From contig CAZLZD010000062.1 of assembly GCA_964563925.1 (NCBI GenBank), positions 1-22,728 on the forward strand: DNA of 22,728 nt, in the 5' to 3' direction. Source of the DNA: JAUILA01 sp964563925. GTDB taxonomy: Bacteria > Bacteroidota > Bacteroidia > Cytophagales > Cyclobacteriaceae. Each line of letters begins with the position of its first letter. The first letter of the stretch is position 1. The notes under the pieces were generated by a model. The model worked only from the letters and a program-made list of their open reading frames with translations, did no database searches and was not told where the DNA came from. A program made the translations under genes and the position numbers. Shown here one piece after another: positions 1 to 7,711 of the stretch.

Positions 1-1
1 T

Positions 2-214
2 CCGGAGTATGAATTCGATGCCATTTTTGGTAAAAGGGAAATCTCAGGTCCTGATGAGATTGAAGGCCTTAAGGAAGTAATCGTCACCCAGATGGAACTC
101 CTTCGAGGGTTGCAAAAGCAAATATATCAACAAAAGAAGCTTATACATAAAAACTCTCCACGCGGCATCCTGAAATCAATTTTGAGCAAATTTGGGATCA
201 AAACAGGGAAATGA
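2..214 (+). CDS. C-terminal end of an unrecognised protein (partial)
   Basis: An open frame enters from the left edge and gives 70 residues before a TGA. The stop overlaps the ATG of the next gene in a four-base ATGA, the same junction seen repeatedly in this operon, which argues that the frame is real. The visible part begins PEYEFDAIFGK. It then has a charged, probably helical or coiled-coil stretch rich in Q, K, E and L (roughly residues 20-47) and a basic tail ending GIKTGK. No catalytic motif can be seen and I do not recognise the family. By context it is probably another glycosyltransferase or modifying enzyme of the polysaccharide, but that is a guess. Confidence 0.7.
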   Translation, partial: PEYEFDAIFGKREISGPDEIEGLKEVIVTQMELLRGLQKQIYQQKKLIHKNSPRGILKSILSKFGIKTGK

Positions 215-2754
215 AAGAGGAAGACCTTGACAAGCTGTTCTATCACATCCTGCGAAACTGGGATAAGGGAGACAATTCGTTTACATATCGCGGGTTGGAT
301 TTTTTTGAGCTTACCCAATTTTATCTGTGGGATAAGATCGGCCGTGCCTTAAGACGGAAATACTTTCCTGAAAGGGCCACCGAACAAATTCCCTCAAGTG
401 GCAAACCAAAGACATCTTCGCCAGGTGACCACGTGTCACCGGTTGATTCCGCTTATTCCGGTGACCCGCATCAAAAAAGGATCATGGTACCGGTTCGTCC
501 TGCAATTCTCAATCCGATAATCGAGGCCCTCAGGGAAAAACCCAGAATCCAGGTGATACCGACGGGATTTGACTGGGAAGCGTATAAATCACATTCCATG
601 GAAGACCTGCCAAATGAAGACAGGGATTTTATCAATGGTTTTATTTCCAACCTTGTTGCCGGCCTGGATGCATTTGAGATAAAACTGGCTCAAAGCGATT
701 TGAGAAGCCTGGAAGATGAAATGGCGATGATAATCGCTTCACTGCCCGCAATGCATGAAGAATTTGAGCAGATACAGCCTGATTTGGTCCTTTTGCACGT
801 GGACAATCACCCACCCTATCAGGTTTACGCACAGATTGCTCAAAATCGAAATATTCCTGTGATGATGTTTCAGCACGGGCTGGACTGTGAACATTATATT
901 CTGGATAATGCCTACGCAGATTACATAGCCGTGTGGGGCGAATCGCGGAAGAAAAGATATGAATCGTTCTCGGAGCATCCGGCTGTAATCAGGGTTACTG
1001 GCAATCCGCATTTTGAAAATTACAGCCTTGCTGAAAATCACAAACAACATGACCTGATCTGGGTCACCAGGCCTCATTCAAGTATAAAATGTTATAGCCC
1101 TTACAGGTTTCCAACAGAGGCTTCCGACATCATGGAGGCTCTATTGCGATTCATGGAAGCAAATCCTGAACGAGAACTGATTGTCCGTCCGCATCCTTTT
1201 GCGGATGTGGAACTTTTAAAGAGTTTGGCCAACAATTCCCCGTCTGCCGACCGCATCACCTTTGATCGGGACAGTTCAATCCGTGACCTGATTGGCGGGG
1301 CCACCCTGGTGTTATCCGAAGATTCCACGGTAGCGCTTGAGGCCATGCTATTAGGAAAACCCTTGGTACACGTTCATTTTGCAAACAATAAACCTGTATT
1401 GAAAATTGAAGAATACGCGGCGGGATACCTGGCGAAAAACGATTCTGAATTAAACAGCCTTCTCGTGCAGCAGGTCAAAGATCCCCATACGTTTAATGAA
1501 GACCTTCGGGAGGGACAGAAACGATTTATTAAAGATCATGCGGGTCCGCAGGATGGAAAAAGTCTTGAACGAATTACAGATTTTGTTGCTCAAGCCATAA
1601 AAACGAATATGAAGAAAATCGGGTTCATCTCATTGAACGATCACGTCCCATGGGGCGGCAGTGAAGTGTTTTGGTCTGACCTGGCCGAACACCTGATTGA
1701 CGATGGTAATTACAAAGTGGCCATTGCACCTAAATTCTGGGAAGATTCACCGGACAGGGTGAAAGAATTACTGGAGAAAGGCGCAGTGGACATGCGGCGC
1801 AAGCCGGTGAAAAAACTAAGATTGAAGCAGCGTTTAGCTAATAAACTACTTCCTCCGTCACTTAAATTCAGACCCAGGCGTAAGCATGCTGACGTTGTAC
1901 GGGATTTTCGGCCTGACCTGATGGTGATTTCACTGGGAGATCATAACCGCGGACAGGAATGGATGAAGATCTGCAGAAAGTACTCGATCCCCTACATCCT
2001 GATCGTTCAGTTAGTGAAGGATGCTCATTTTCCACCAGATAGCAGTAAAACATACGCGGATTTAAAGGAGGGATACCGTTGCGCCGAGCGTGTGTTAGTC
2101 CCTTCCCATGACAACCTGCACATCTTACAGAAGCAGTTCGCGTTAAAACTTGAAAATGCGGAAATCATTAACAACCCTGTTCGAAAGATCGAAAATCAGC
2201 CATCGTACCCTGAAGGAGAACCTCATCAAGTCGCTATGGTGGCAAGCCTAAATATGAACCATAAAGGGCAGGATATTCTTTTAGACTGCCTGAGGCAGGA
2301 CAAATGGCAGGAAAGGCCAATCCATTTCAATTTGTATGGCAAAGGGGCGCATGAAAATATTATCCGGAACCTGATTGATTTGTATGGTATCAAGAACGTT
2401 TCTTTGTGTGGTTATGCCGATTTGGAGGAAATCTGGAGTAAGAATCAAATCCTCTGCATGCCAAGTCGTATGGAAGGTTTGTCCCTGGCTTTTTTGGAAG
2501 CCCTTCAATGCGAGCGATCAGCCATTGTCACCCGGGTTGGTGATACCGAAAGATTTATTGAGGATAATGTAAACGGCTTCCTCATCGGCGCTCCTCAGAC
2601 AGATATGCTTGATGAGGCTCTGGAAAGAGCGTGGACGCGGCGATCTGAATGGAGAACAATGGGTAAAAAGGCGAATATAAAATTACAGGAGCTAATCCAG
2701 GAAGACCCGGTTTCAGTCGTCGCACGCAAAATTGATTCATACATAAGCTTCTGA
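211..2754 (+). CDS. Two-domain glycosyltransferase: GT-B/CDP-glycerol-transferase-like domain fused to a GT4 domain
   Basis: The protein has 847 residues, about twice the usual glycosyltransferase length, and falls into two halves. Residues 1 to about 465 look like the GT-B proteins of surface-carbohydrate loci related to CDP-glycerol transferases and UDP-sugar epimerases: FQHG at 220-223, VTGNPH at 262-267, IVRPHP at 324-329 and SEDST at 369-373, followed by ALEAMLLGKP. Residues 467-847 form a complete GT4 enzyme: it opens MKKIGFISL with GGSE shortly after, and has the E-x7-E motif at E755 and E763. Met467 (1609-1611) sits where a free-standing GT4 would begin, so the gene looks like two adjacent genes joined in frame. 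Both halves should act in the cytoplasm on the lipid-linked oligosaccharide. The start is the ATG overlapping the previous stop. Substrates cannot be assigned. Base composition is lower in GC than in genes after 5801. Confidence 0.88.
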   Translation: MKEEDLDKLFYHILRNWDKGDNSFTYRGLDFFELTQFYLWDKIGRALRRKYFPERATEQIPSSGKPKTSSPGDHVSPVDSAYSGDPHQKRIMVPVRPAILNPIIEALREKPRIQVIPTGFDWEAYKSHSMEDLPNEDRDFINGFISNLVAGLDAFEIKLAQSDLRSLEDEMAMIIASLPAMHEEFEQIQPDLVLLHVDNHPPYQVYAQIAQNRNIPVMMFQHGLDCEHYILDNAYADYIAVWGESRKKRYESFSEHPAVIRVTGNPHFENYSLAENHKQHDLIWVTRPHSSIKCYSPYRFPTEASDIMEALLRFMEANPERELIVRPHPFADVELLKSLANNSPSADRITFDRDSSIRDLIGGATLVLSEDSTVALEAMLLGKPLVHVHFANNKPVLKIEEYAAGYLAKNDSELNSLLVQQVKDPHTFNEDLREGQKRFIKDHAGPQDGKSLERITDFVAQAIKTNMKKIGFISLNDHVPWGGSEVFWSDLAEHLIDDGNYKVAIAPKFWEDSPDRVKELLEKGAVDMRRKPVKKLRLKQRLANKLLPPSLKFRPRRKHADVVRDFRPDLMVISLGDHNRGQEWMKICRKYSIPYILIVQLVKDAHFPPDSSKTYADLKEGYRCAERVLVPSHDNLHILQKQFALKLENAEIINNPVRKIENQPSYPEGEPHQVAMVASLNMNHKGQDILLDCLRQDKWQERPIHFNLYGKGAHENIIRNLIDLYGIKNVSLCGYADLEEIWSKNQILCMPSRMEGLSLAFLEALQCERSAIVTRVGDTERFIEDNVNGFLIGAPQTDMLDEALERAWTRRSEWRTMGKKANIKLQELIQEDPVSVVARKIDSYISF

Positions 2755-2758
2755 ACTA

Positions 2759-3556
2759 TTGATACCCGATCAGAATCTGATATTCCTGCACCTGCCTAAA
2801 AACGGAGGTACTACGCTGCATTCCATTTTGTCCCGTTGGTACAGAGGTAGTGAGTCATTTGATATCCGGGTAATCGACCATGTGCGTCTGAATACAGAGG
2901 AATTTCTTGCGCTTCCGGAATCCCGCAGAAATAAAATAAAGTTGCTAAAAGGGCATATGCAATTCGGGTTACACAAATATCTCAACGAACCGGTCGACTA
3001 CATTACAATCCTCCGGGAGCCGTGTGAAAGAATAATATCTTTCTATAATTATGTATTACGGCGCCCGAATCACCGGCTTTACCAGGCAGTTGCCGGGGAG
3101 AATATGTCATTAAATGAATTTGTAAACTGGGCTTCAGATGGCGATATACATCATGGACAGGTCCGGTGGATCAGCGGCATTGATGACCGCCCGGAATTAA
3201 TGTATGAAAAAGCCCTGGAGAATATTCATTCCCACTTTTCCTTTGTAGGCATCCTGGAGCAATTCGATGAGTCTGTTCTGCTGCTCAGGCAGATGTACGG
3301 GTTTCCTTTTCCCTATTATGAGGCACTCAATCAAACAAAGAAAAGGGGAGGTGCCTCTGAGCAGGATCGTGCCCTCATCCGGGAAAAAAACAGGTATGAT
3401 GTGAAACTTTACGAAGACATTCAGGTTGAGTTCGGGCAAAAATTAAAGGAGTATAACGGACTGATGCTGGACCGTTGGAGACTGAAATTTTCAAATAAGC
3501 TATATTCCTTCTATCATTACATTGGCAAACCACTGAGAAAACAAATCAAAAACTAA
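2759..3556 (+). CDS. Sulfotransferase family protein
   Basis: This 265-residue protein has the layout of a PAPS-dependent sulfotransferase. The phosphosulfate-binding loop lies at the very N-terminus (HLPKNGGTTL, 11-20, with K14). The 3'-phosphate site is LREPCERIIS, with R86 and S94 spaced eight residues apart as is usual for the family. It should move sulfate from PAPS to a sugar hydroxyl of the polysaccharide. The acceptor is unknown, and no PAPS synthesis gene is in the window. The start is a TTG four bases after the previous stop. The frame has a stop at 2744-2746 and no ATG before the binding loop, so TTG is essentially forced. The gene continues the same transcription unit and the lower-GC block. 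Confidence 0.85.
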   Translation: MIPDQNLIFLHLPKNGGTTLHSILSRWYRGSESFDIRVIDHVRLNTEEFLALPESRRNKIKLLKGHMQFGLHKYLNEPVDYITILREPCERIISFYNYVLRRPNHRLYQAVAGENMSLNEFVNWASDGDIHHGQVRWISGIDDRPELMYEKALENIHSHFSFVGILEQFDESVLLLRQMYGFPFPYYEALNQTKKRGGASEQDRALIREKNRYDVKLYEDIQVEFGQKLKEYNGLMLDRWRLKFSNKLYSFYHYIGKPLRKQIKN

Positions 3557-3560
3557 TTCA

Positions 3561-4688
3561 TTGAAAGTCCTTTTTATTTCACCGGATTTATCCAGGACGG
3601 GTGCCCCCATGATGCTCGTCCATTTTATGCGGTGGTTGAAGGAACATCGCCCCGATGTTCAATTTGATGTCCTGGTCCTGAATCCGCCTTATTCTTTGAT
3701 GGAAGAAGCGGATTTCATCGAAAATATTTACTTCTGGCCTCAAAAGAATAGTAAAGAAAATTCAATTAAGACCATCCTGCTTACCAGGACCAAAGCCCGG
3801 CTAAAGATTCGCAGGTTTCGTAAAGAACTTGTTAATAACCATTATCAACTCATTTACGCGAATACTATCAGGGCATTCAGAATGGGCGTAGTTTTGAAGA
3901 AGGCATTTGATTCAACCGTTCTACTGCTACATCTCCATGAAATGCCGACGGTCATTGAAAATGTTCATCCGTCTTTCGGTGAAACTGCTGGCAAGGCTGA
4001 TCACATTATTGTCCCTTCCAAATTATCGAGAACCCAACTTCTGGCGGCGTGGCCTGGTCTTGGCATTAGCCCGAAAGTTGTTTATGAATGCGCCCGAACA
4101 GGCAAAGAATCAAATACGAGCATAGATGAATCAGCCAGGATTATCATCGGCGGAGCAGGAACAGTGCACTGGCGAAAAGGACCGGATATATTTATCCAGG
4201 TGGCAAGGATTCTGCAAAAGAAACGACCCGATTTAAAGGTGGAATTCCGTTGGATGGGAGGATTTCATGGGAATGAGGAAAGAATTGTCGCTGCAGATCT
4301 GAGAAAGGCAGGTCTTGAAAATTATGTACAATTTACTGGGGAGGTAAAGGATCCTGCGGCCTTTCTGAGTGAAATTTCTGTATTTCTGCTCACCTCCAGG
4401 GAAGATCCGTTTCCCCTCGTCTGTATTGAAGCTGGTATGCAGGGCAAGCCAATCGTGTGCTTTCAGAATGCCTCCGGAACCGCTGAAATGTTATCCGGGG
4501 AATTTCCTGAGGTTATTCCTTACCTGGATACAGAACAAATGGCTGAAGCGGTGGCTTATTTCGTGTCAAATAGTGAGGCCCGTAAGGAAGCAGGCAATAG
4601 AAACAGGGATGTATTCAGCCGGTTCGACCCTGAATCCATTTGTCCGCAACTGGTAAGTGAATTGGACAATGCGGTCAATAAGACATGA
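3561..4688 (+). CDS. GT4 family glycosyltransferase
   Basis: This 375-residue GT-B enzyme opens with the Rossmann strand KVLFISPDLSRTGAPMML and carries HLHE in the N-terminal domain. Its C-terminal nucleotide-sugar domain starts near GAGTVHWRKGPDIF and contains REDPFPLVCIEAG. In that motif the first acid of the GT4 E-x7-E pair is D282, paired with E290; the REDPFPLV form is a recognised GT4 variant, so activity is likely. It should add one sugar, with retention of configuration, to the lipid-linked repeat unit in the cytoplasm. The start is TTG, four bases after the previous stop; the next ATGs fall after the first beta strand and would truncate the fold. Its end overlaps the next start by four bases (ATGA). 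Confidence 0.88.
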   Translation: MKVLFISPDLSRTGAPMMLVHFMRWLKEHRPDVQFDVLVLNPPYSLMEEADFIENIYFWPQKNSKENSIKTILLTRTKARLKIRRFRKELVNNHYQLIYANTIRAFRMGVVLKKAFDSTVLLLHLHEMPTVIENVHPSFGETAGKADHIIVPSKLSRTQLLAAWPGLGISPKVVYECARTGKESNTSIDESARIIIGGAGTVHWRKGPDIFIQVARILQKKRPDLKVEFRWMGGFHGNEERIVAADLRKAGLENYVQFTGEVKDPAAFLSEISVFLLTSREDPFPLVCIEAGMQGKPIVCFQNASGTAEMLSGEFPEVIPYLDTEQMAEAVAYFVSNSEARKEAGNRNRDVFSRFDPESICPQLVSELDNAVNKT

Positions 4689-5680
4689 GTAAGCCCGTTA
4701 TCAGTATTTGTGTTCCCGTCTATAACGGCGAAAAGTATCTTGAGGCTTGTCTTGAATCACTGGTGAAACAGGAAGTTTCAGTTCCATATGAGATTCTGAT
4801 CATTGATGACCAGTCGACAGACCATTCTCCACGAATTTGTCACAACTACGCAACCCGTTACCCTGATATTATTCGGGTTAATCGAAATGAAATCAACCTG
4901 GGCCTAACAGGCAACTGGAATCAATGTCTGCAGCACGCCCTGGGAGAATGGATATACTTGTTTTTTCAGGATGATATCATGAAGGCGGGTTCCGTGGAGA
5001 CACTTTACCGGAGTGCCATAAAGGATAATTGTCTTTTTGCACTCTGTGACAGGGAGTACATGCTTGAACACGCTACTGAATGGAGAAAACAGCACCTCAC
5101 CCATACGTTACCACGTCTGTCCGATGCGCGTCTCGAAGGAAAGACCAATAAGGGAGTAATACTCAAACAACTTGAGACTTACTTGCTCAAATATAACTTC
5201 ATCGGCGAACCTATTTGCGGCCTGTTTCACAGGTCATTGGTTGATGAATTGGGTCCGTTTGATGAAAAGTTAACACAGGCTGTTGATTTTGAATTCTGGC
5301 TCAGACTATCGCTTAACACCTCCTTTTCCTTTGTACCGGAAAAACTGGTTTCATTCAGAGTGCATCAGGAAAGTCAGACCGAACGGAATCGCAATTCAAG
5401 CATGGACAACATTTATTTGAAGGACCGGCTGATTATTTGTGAGAAGTTTCTGACCCATCCCGTTTATTCAGGAAACCTGAATACTGATGAGTTTGAAGTT
5501 TTACGTAAAGTTGTCAAAGGTCAACTTTTTGTAATGTTAAAAAAGTACGGACATTCGGCGCTTAATAGGAATTCAGCGGAATTAGTAGCTGTCCGGAAGT
5601 TACAATCTAAAATTCTTCAACAGAACCCGGTCCTTTATTTTTATTTTCTGAAGAAGGCCATACGAGCACTATTCTCGTGA
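4685..5680 (+). CDS. GT2 family glycosyltransferase
   Basis: A 331-residue GT-A fold enzyme. ISICVPVYNGEKYLEACLES at the N-terminus, LIIDDQSTD in the nucleotide-binding region and QDDI (D96 and D97, the DxD-type metal site) are classic GT2 signatures. VDFEFWLRLSL further on matches the acceptor-side ED-like helix of the family. It should transfer a sugar with inversion from an NDP-sugar to the growing repeat unit. The ATG overlaps the preceding stop by four bases, so translation is probably coupled. It is the last gene of the lower-GC block and is followed by the only sizeable spacer in the window. The C-terminal tail is basic and hydrophobic (FYFLKKAIRALF) and may touch the membrane. Confidence 0.9.
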   Translation: MSKPVISICVPVYNGEKYLEACLESLVKQEVSVPYEILIIDDQSTDHSPRICHNYATRYPDIIRVNRNEINLGLTGNWNQCLQHALGEWIYLFFQDDIMKAGSVETLYRSAIKDNCLFALCDREYMLEHATEWRKQHLTHTLPRLSDARLEGKTNKGVILKQLETYLLKYNFIGEPICGLFHRSLVDELGPFDEKLTQAVDFEFWLRLSLNTSFSFVPEKLVSFRVHQESQTERNRNSSMDNIYLKDRLIICEKFLTHPVYSGNLNTDEFEVLRKVVKGQLFVMLKKYGHSALNRNSAELVAVRKLQSKILQQNPVLYFYFLKKAIRALFS

Positions 5681-5800
5681 TCTGTATGATTAGCTGGAAC
5701 CTGATAGTTTGTATGGTCCAAATTATTGCCGACTTATTAACCTCCTCGTGCATTATTAACTAAATTTAGCCTTTTAAAAAGTAGGCTCATCCTGTCTATT
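5681..5800. other. 120-base spacer, the longest gene-free stretch
   Basis: This spacer divides the lower-GC left block from the GC-richer right block. It contains copy 1 of an AT-rich repeat (5715-5795). Read in the frame of the following gene it gives a stop at 5738-5740, then PPRALLTKFSLLKSRLILSI running straight into the next ATG, which resembles the C-terminal tail of the GT2 encoded at 6666-7709. A weak imperfect stem (AGCCT/AGGCT, about 5768-5787) has no following T run, so I do not call a terminator. TAAATTTA at 5761-5768 is one base from the Bacteroidota -7 box TAnnTTTG, but no -33 element is seen at the right distance. Confidence 0.7.
5715..5795 (+). repeat. AT-rich degenerate repeat, copy 1 (probable remnant of a GT2 gene 3' end)
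   Basis: By hand alignment this stretch matches 7525-7604 in 64 of 81 columns with one single-base gap. A 15-base exact core, TTATTAACTAAATTT, lies at 5753-5767 and 7563-7577. Bases 5721-5780 hold 17 G or C of 60 (28%). Copy 2 is coding, but this copy has an in-frame stop (5738-5740) and mismatches spread over all three codon positions, so it is not kept as protein. It is best read as the decayed tail of a former glycosyltransferase gene. A shared AT-rich regulatory element is the alternative. Confidence 0.7.
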
Positions 5801-6673
5801 ATGCCTGACTCCTTTACCGTCATTGTCACCTACAACGCCATGCCCTGGATTGAAAAGTCTTTATCCGGACTGGCCGGTAACCGGGTGATCGTGGTGGATA
5901 ATGGTTCCGGTGACGGCACGCAGAAATTCATCCGTGCCAACTTTCCGTCGGTCCGGCTCATTCAAAATGCCTCCAACCAGGGATTCGGAATGGCAAATAA
6001 CCAGGGCATCCGCCTGGCGCTGGAAGAAGGTGCAAAGGAAATCATCCTGCTGAACCAGGATGCATGGTTCATGAACGGTCTTCCAGATCTGAATGCGCCC
6101 GACCCTTCGGTGGGCATCGTCAGTCCGGTACACCTCAACGGAGAGGGGTCCCTGGACTTTGGGTTCGAAGAATATATGCCAGACGCTTTCCTGAAAGATT
6201 ACCAGGAAGGAAACCTTCAGCGATATTACCAGGCCGGCTTTGTCAATGCCGCCGCCTGGGTAATTCCGGCCCGTATCTTTACGGAGCTGGGCGGTTTTCA
6301 TCCCGCCTTTTTTCATTACGGGGAAGACAAGGAATTCATCAACCGCCTGCAACGCCACGGCTACACGGTGATGGTTGATACCTCCATGACCATCATTCAT
6401 GACCGTCCGCAACACCGGGAGGACAACACCTGGTTCAACGACCGGGAACGGCTCCGGCGCAGGTACCTGGTGGAGATGTACAATACCGATGACCCGGTCC
6501 GGCGGTTCAGGAAACTGCGCACCGCCCTGGTCAAATCCTCCCTGCATTACCTCATTCGTGGCAAATTCTCCAGGGCCCGTGAATATGCCGCCTGCATCAG
6601 CTACCTCAGGGAAAAGGTCAGGACGTATCCCGAGTCATTCTATCCCCTCCAAAATACAACCGAACATGCCTGA
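5801..6673 (+). CDS. GT2 family glycosyltransferase, rhamnosyltransferase-like
   Basis: A 290-residue enzyme of the WbbL or rhamnosyltransferase type within GT2. It shows VIVTYNAMPWIEKSL at the N-terminus, VIVVDNGSGDGT, the NQGFGMANNQGI segment and LLNQDAW, with D87 in the metal-site position. GFHPAFFHYGEDKEF provides the acidic pair near the acceptor site, and a HGYTVMVD strand follows. These features are typical of enzymes adding L-rhamnose or a similar deoxysugar, though the sugar is not proven. It begins with ATG right after the AT-rich spacer, with no Shine-Dalgarno sequence, and is the first gene of the GC-rich block. It overlaps the next gene by eight bases. Confidence 0.9.
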   Translation: MPDSFTVIVTYNAMPWIEKSLSGLAGNRVIVVDNGSGDGTQKFIRANFPSVRLIQNASNQGFGMANNQGIRLALEEGAKEIILLNQDAWFMNGLPDLNAPDPSVGIVSPVHLNGEGSLDFGFEEYMPDAFLKDYQEGNLQRYYQAGFVNAAAWVIPARIFTELGGFHPAFFHYGEDKEFINRLQRHGYTVMVDTSMTIIHDRPQHREDNTWFNDRERLRRRYLVEMYNTDDPVRRFRKLRTALVKSSLHYLIRGKFSRAREYAACISYLREKVRTYPESFYPLQNTTEHA

Positions 6674-7709
6674 TCCGGTCATCTCCATCGTCATCCCGCA
6701 TTTCAACCGCGGGGAGCTGATTGGTCGGACGATCGATTCGATCCTGGCGCAGTCCTGGCCCCATTTCGAATGCCTGATCATTGACGACCATTCCACCGAC
6801 GAATCGTATGCGCAGATCGCATCCCGGGTGGCGGATGACCCGCGCTTCATTCTCCGAAAAAGACAGAAACCGGTCAAGGGCGCACCGGTATGCCGGAATG
6901 AAGGTATCCGGCTGGCTACCGGTACGTACCTCTTTTTCCTGGATTCGGATGACCTGCTCGCCCCCTGGTGCCTGGAGCAACGCGTGAAGCTCTTCGGGGA
7001 AACGCCGGGCAAGGATTTCATCGTAACGCAGACCGGACTGTTCAGGAAAAACACCGGGGAGGTGCGTCACCTGCATAATTCCCTCGAACATGAGGATGAC
7101 CTGGAAGCATTCCTGAACATGGAAGGGTGGGGGACTTCGAGCCCTACCTACCGGACCGGGTTTGTGAAACAACGTTCGTGGGACGAACAGGCCCTGAGCT
7201 GGCAGGATATCGAATTCCATATCCGTCTCCTGCTGGATGCCCCGGAGTATATCAAGTTCCCGTCCAGCCGTCCCGATGTATTCAAACGCTTCGGTACCCG
7301 GGATCAGATCTCGGCCACCAACCAGGGAATTGAACGCCTGGAATCGCTGCTCAGGCTGTTCCTGCGCCTGGAGAAGCGCCTGGCCGAAGCGGACGTACGC
7401 TACCAGGAATCCTTCCTGTGGTATTATTTTAAGTTCCTCGAGATCGCCGCCCGCACTGAATCTCCGGGTGATTTTCAGGCGCTTAAGGCGTTGTGGCGCA
7501 ATTCGGCCACCAGCCGGCTCCCCCGGGCCAAAATATTACGGACTTATTTATCTACTCAGGCTTTATTAACTAAATTTGGCATGTATAAAGTCGGCTCAGC
7601 CTGTTACCGGATGATACGACTGACTATACCTGACCAGGCATTGAACTTTTCCGGTAAACACGTGAAGCTGGAACCGCCGGTCAGGCTGAACGAACTGAAT
7701 TTATCCTGA
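6666..7709 (+). CDS. GT2 family glycosyltransferase
   Basis: A 347-residue GT2 enzyme starting MPDPVISIVIPHFNRG. LIIDDHSTD and FLDSDDL (D93, D95, D96) give the GT-A nucleotide and metal site, and SWQDIEFHIRLLL matches the acceptor helix. The frame is open further upstream, but residues before the ATG at 6666 would be a shadow of the previous gene. This ATG overlaps the earlier stop by eight bases and sits exactly where GT2 similarity begins. The 3' end is odd: bases 7531-7590 hold 16 G or C of 60 (27%), against 36 of 60 in 7441-7500. That AT-rich tail is copy 2 of the repeat found in the spacer at 5715-5795. The last ~60 residues (from about AKILRTYLSTQ) may therefore have a separate origin from the catalytic domain. 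Confidence 0.9.
   Translation: MPDPVISIVIPHFNRGELIGRTIDSILAQSWPHFECLIIDDHSTDESYAQIASRVADDPRFILRKRQKPVKGAPVCRNEGIRLATGTYLFFLDSDDLLAPWCLEQRVKLFGETPGKDFIVTQTGLFRKNTGEVRHLHNSLEHEDDLEAFLNMEGWGTSSPTYRTGFVKQRSWDEQALSWQDIEFHIRLLLDAPEYIKFPSSRPDVFKRFGTRDQISATNQGIERLESLLRLFLRLEKRLAEADVRYQESFLWYYFKFLEIAARTESPGDFQALKALWRNSATSRLPRAKILRTYLSTQALLTKFGMYKVGSACYRMIRLTIPDQALNFSGKHVKLEPPVRLNELNLS
7525..7604 (+). repeat. AT-rich degenerate repeat, copy 2 (inside GT2 coding sequence)
   Basis: Matches 5715-5795 at about 79% by hand alignment. In this copy the sequence is open and encodes the GT2 tail around ILRTYLSTQALLTKFGMYK. It contains TAAATTTG at 7571-7578, a perfect TAnnTTTG box, about 130 bases ahead of the aldolase gene. 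No -33 element is seen, so promoter activity is only a possibility. Confidence 0.7.
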
Positions 7710-7711
7710 TC

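Noticed and set aside
5768..5787. Small inverted repeat AGCCT/AGGCT as a possible terminator
   Set aside because: The stem is only five base pairs, the loop is ten bases and no run of T follows.
5861..6547. Minus-strand open frame (228 codons) opposite the rhamnosyltransferase-like gene
   Set aside because: Histidine- and valine-rich low-information translation typical of antisense; the + strand GT2 motifs are unambiguous.
6399..6665. Upstream extension of the second GT2 frame
   Set aside because: It lies wholly inside the previous GT2 gene in another frame, is rich in Arg, Ser and Pro, and GT2 similarity begins only at the ATG at 6666.
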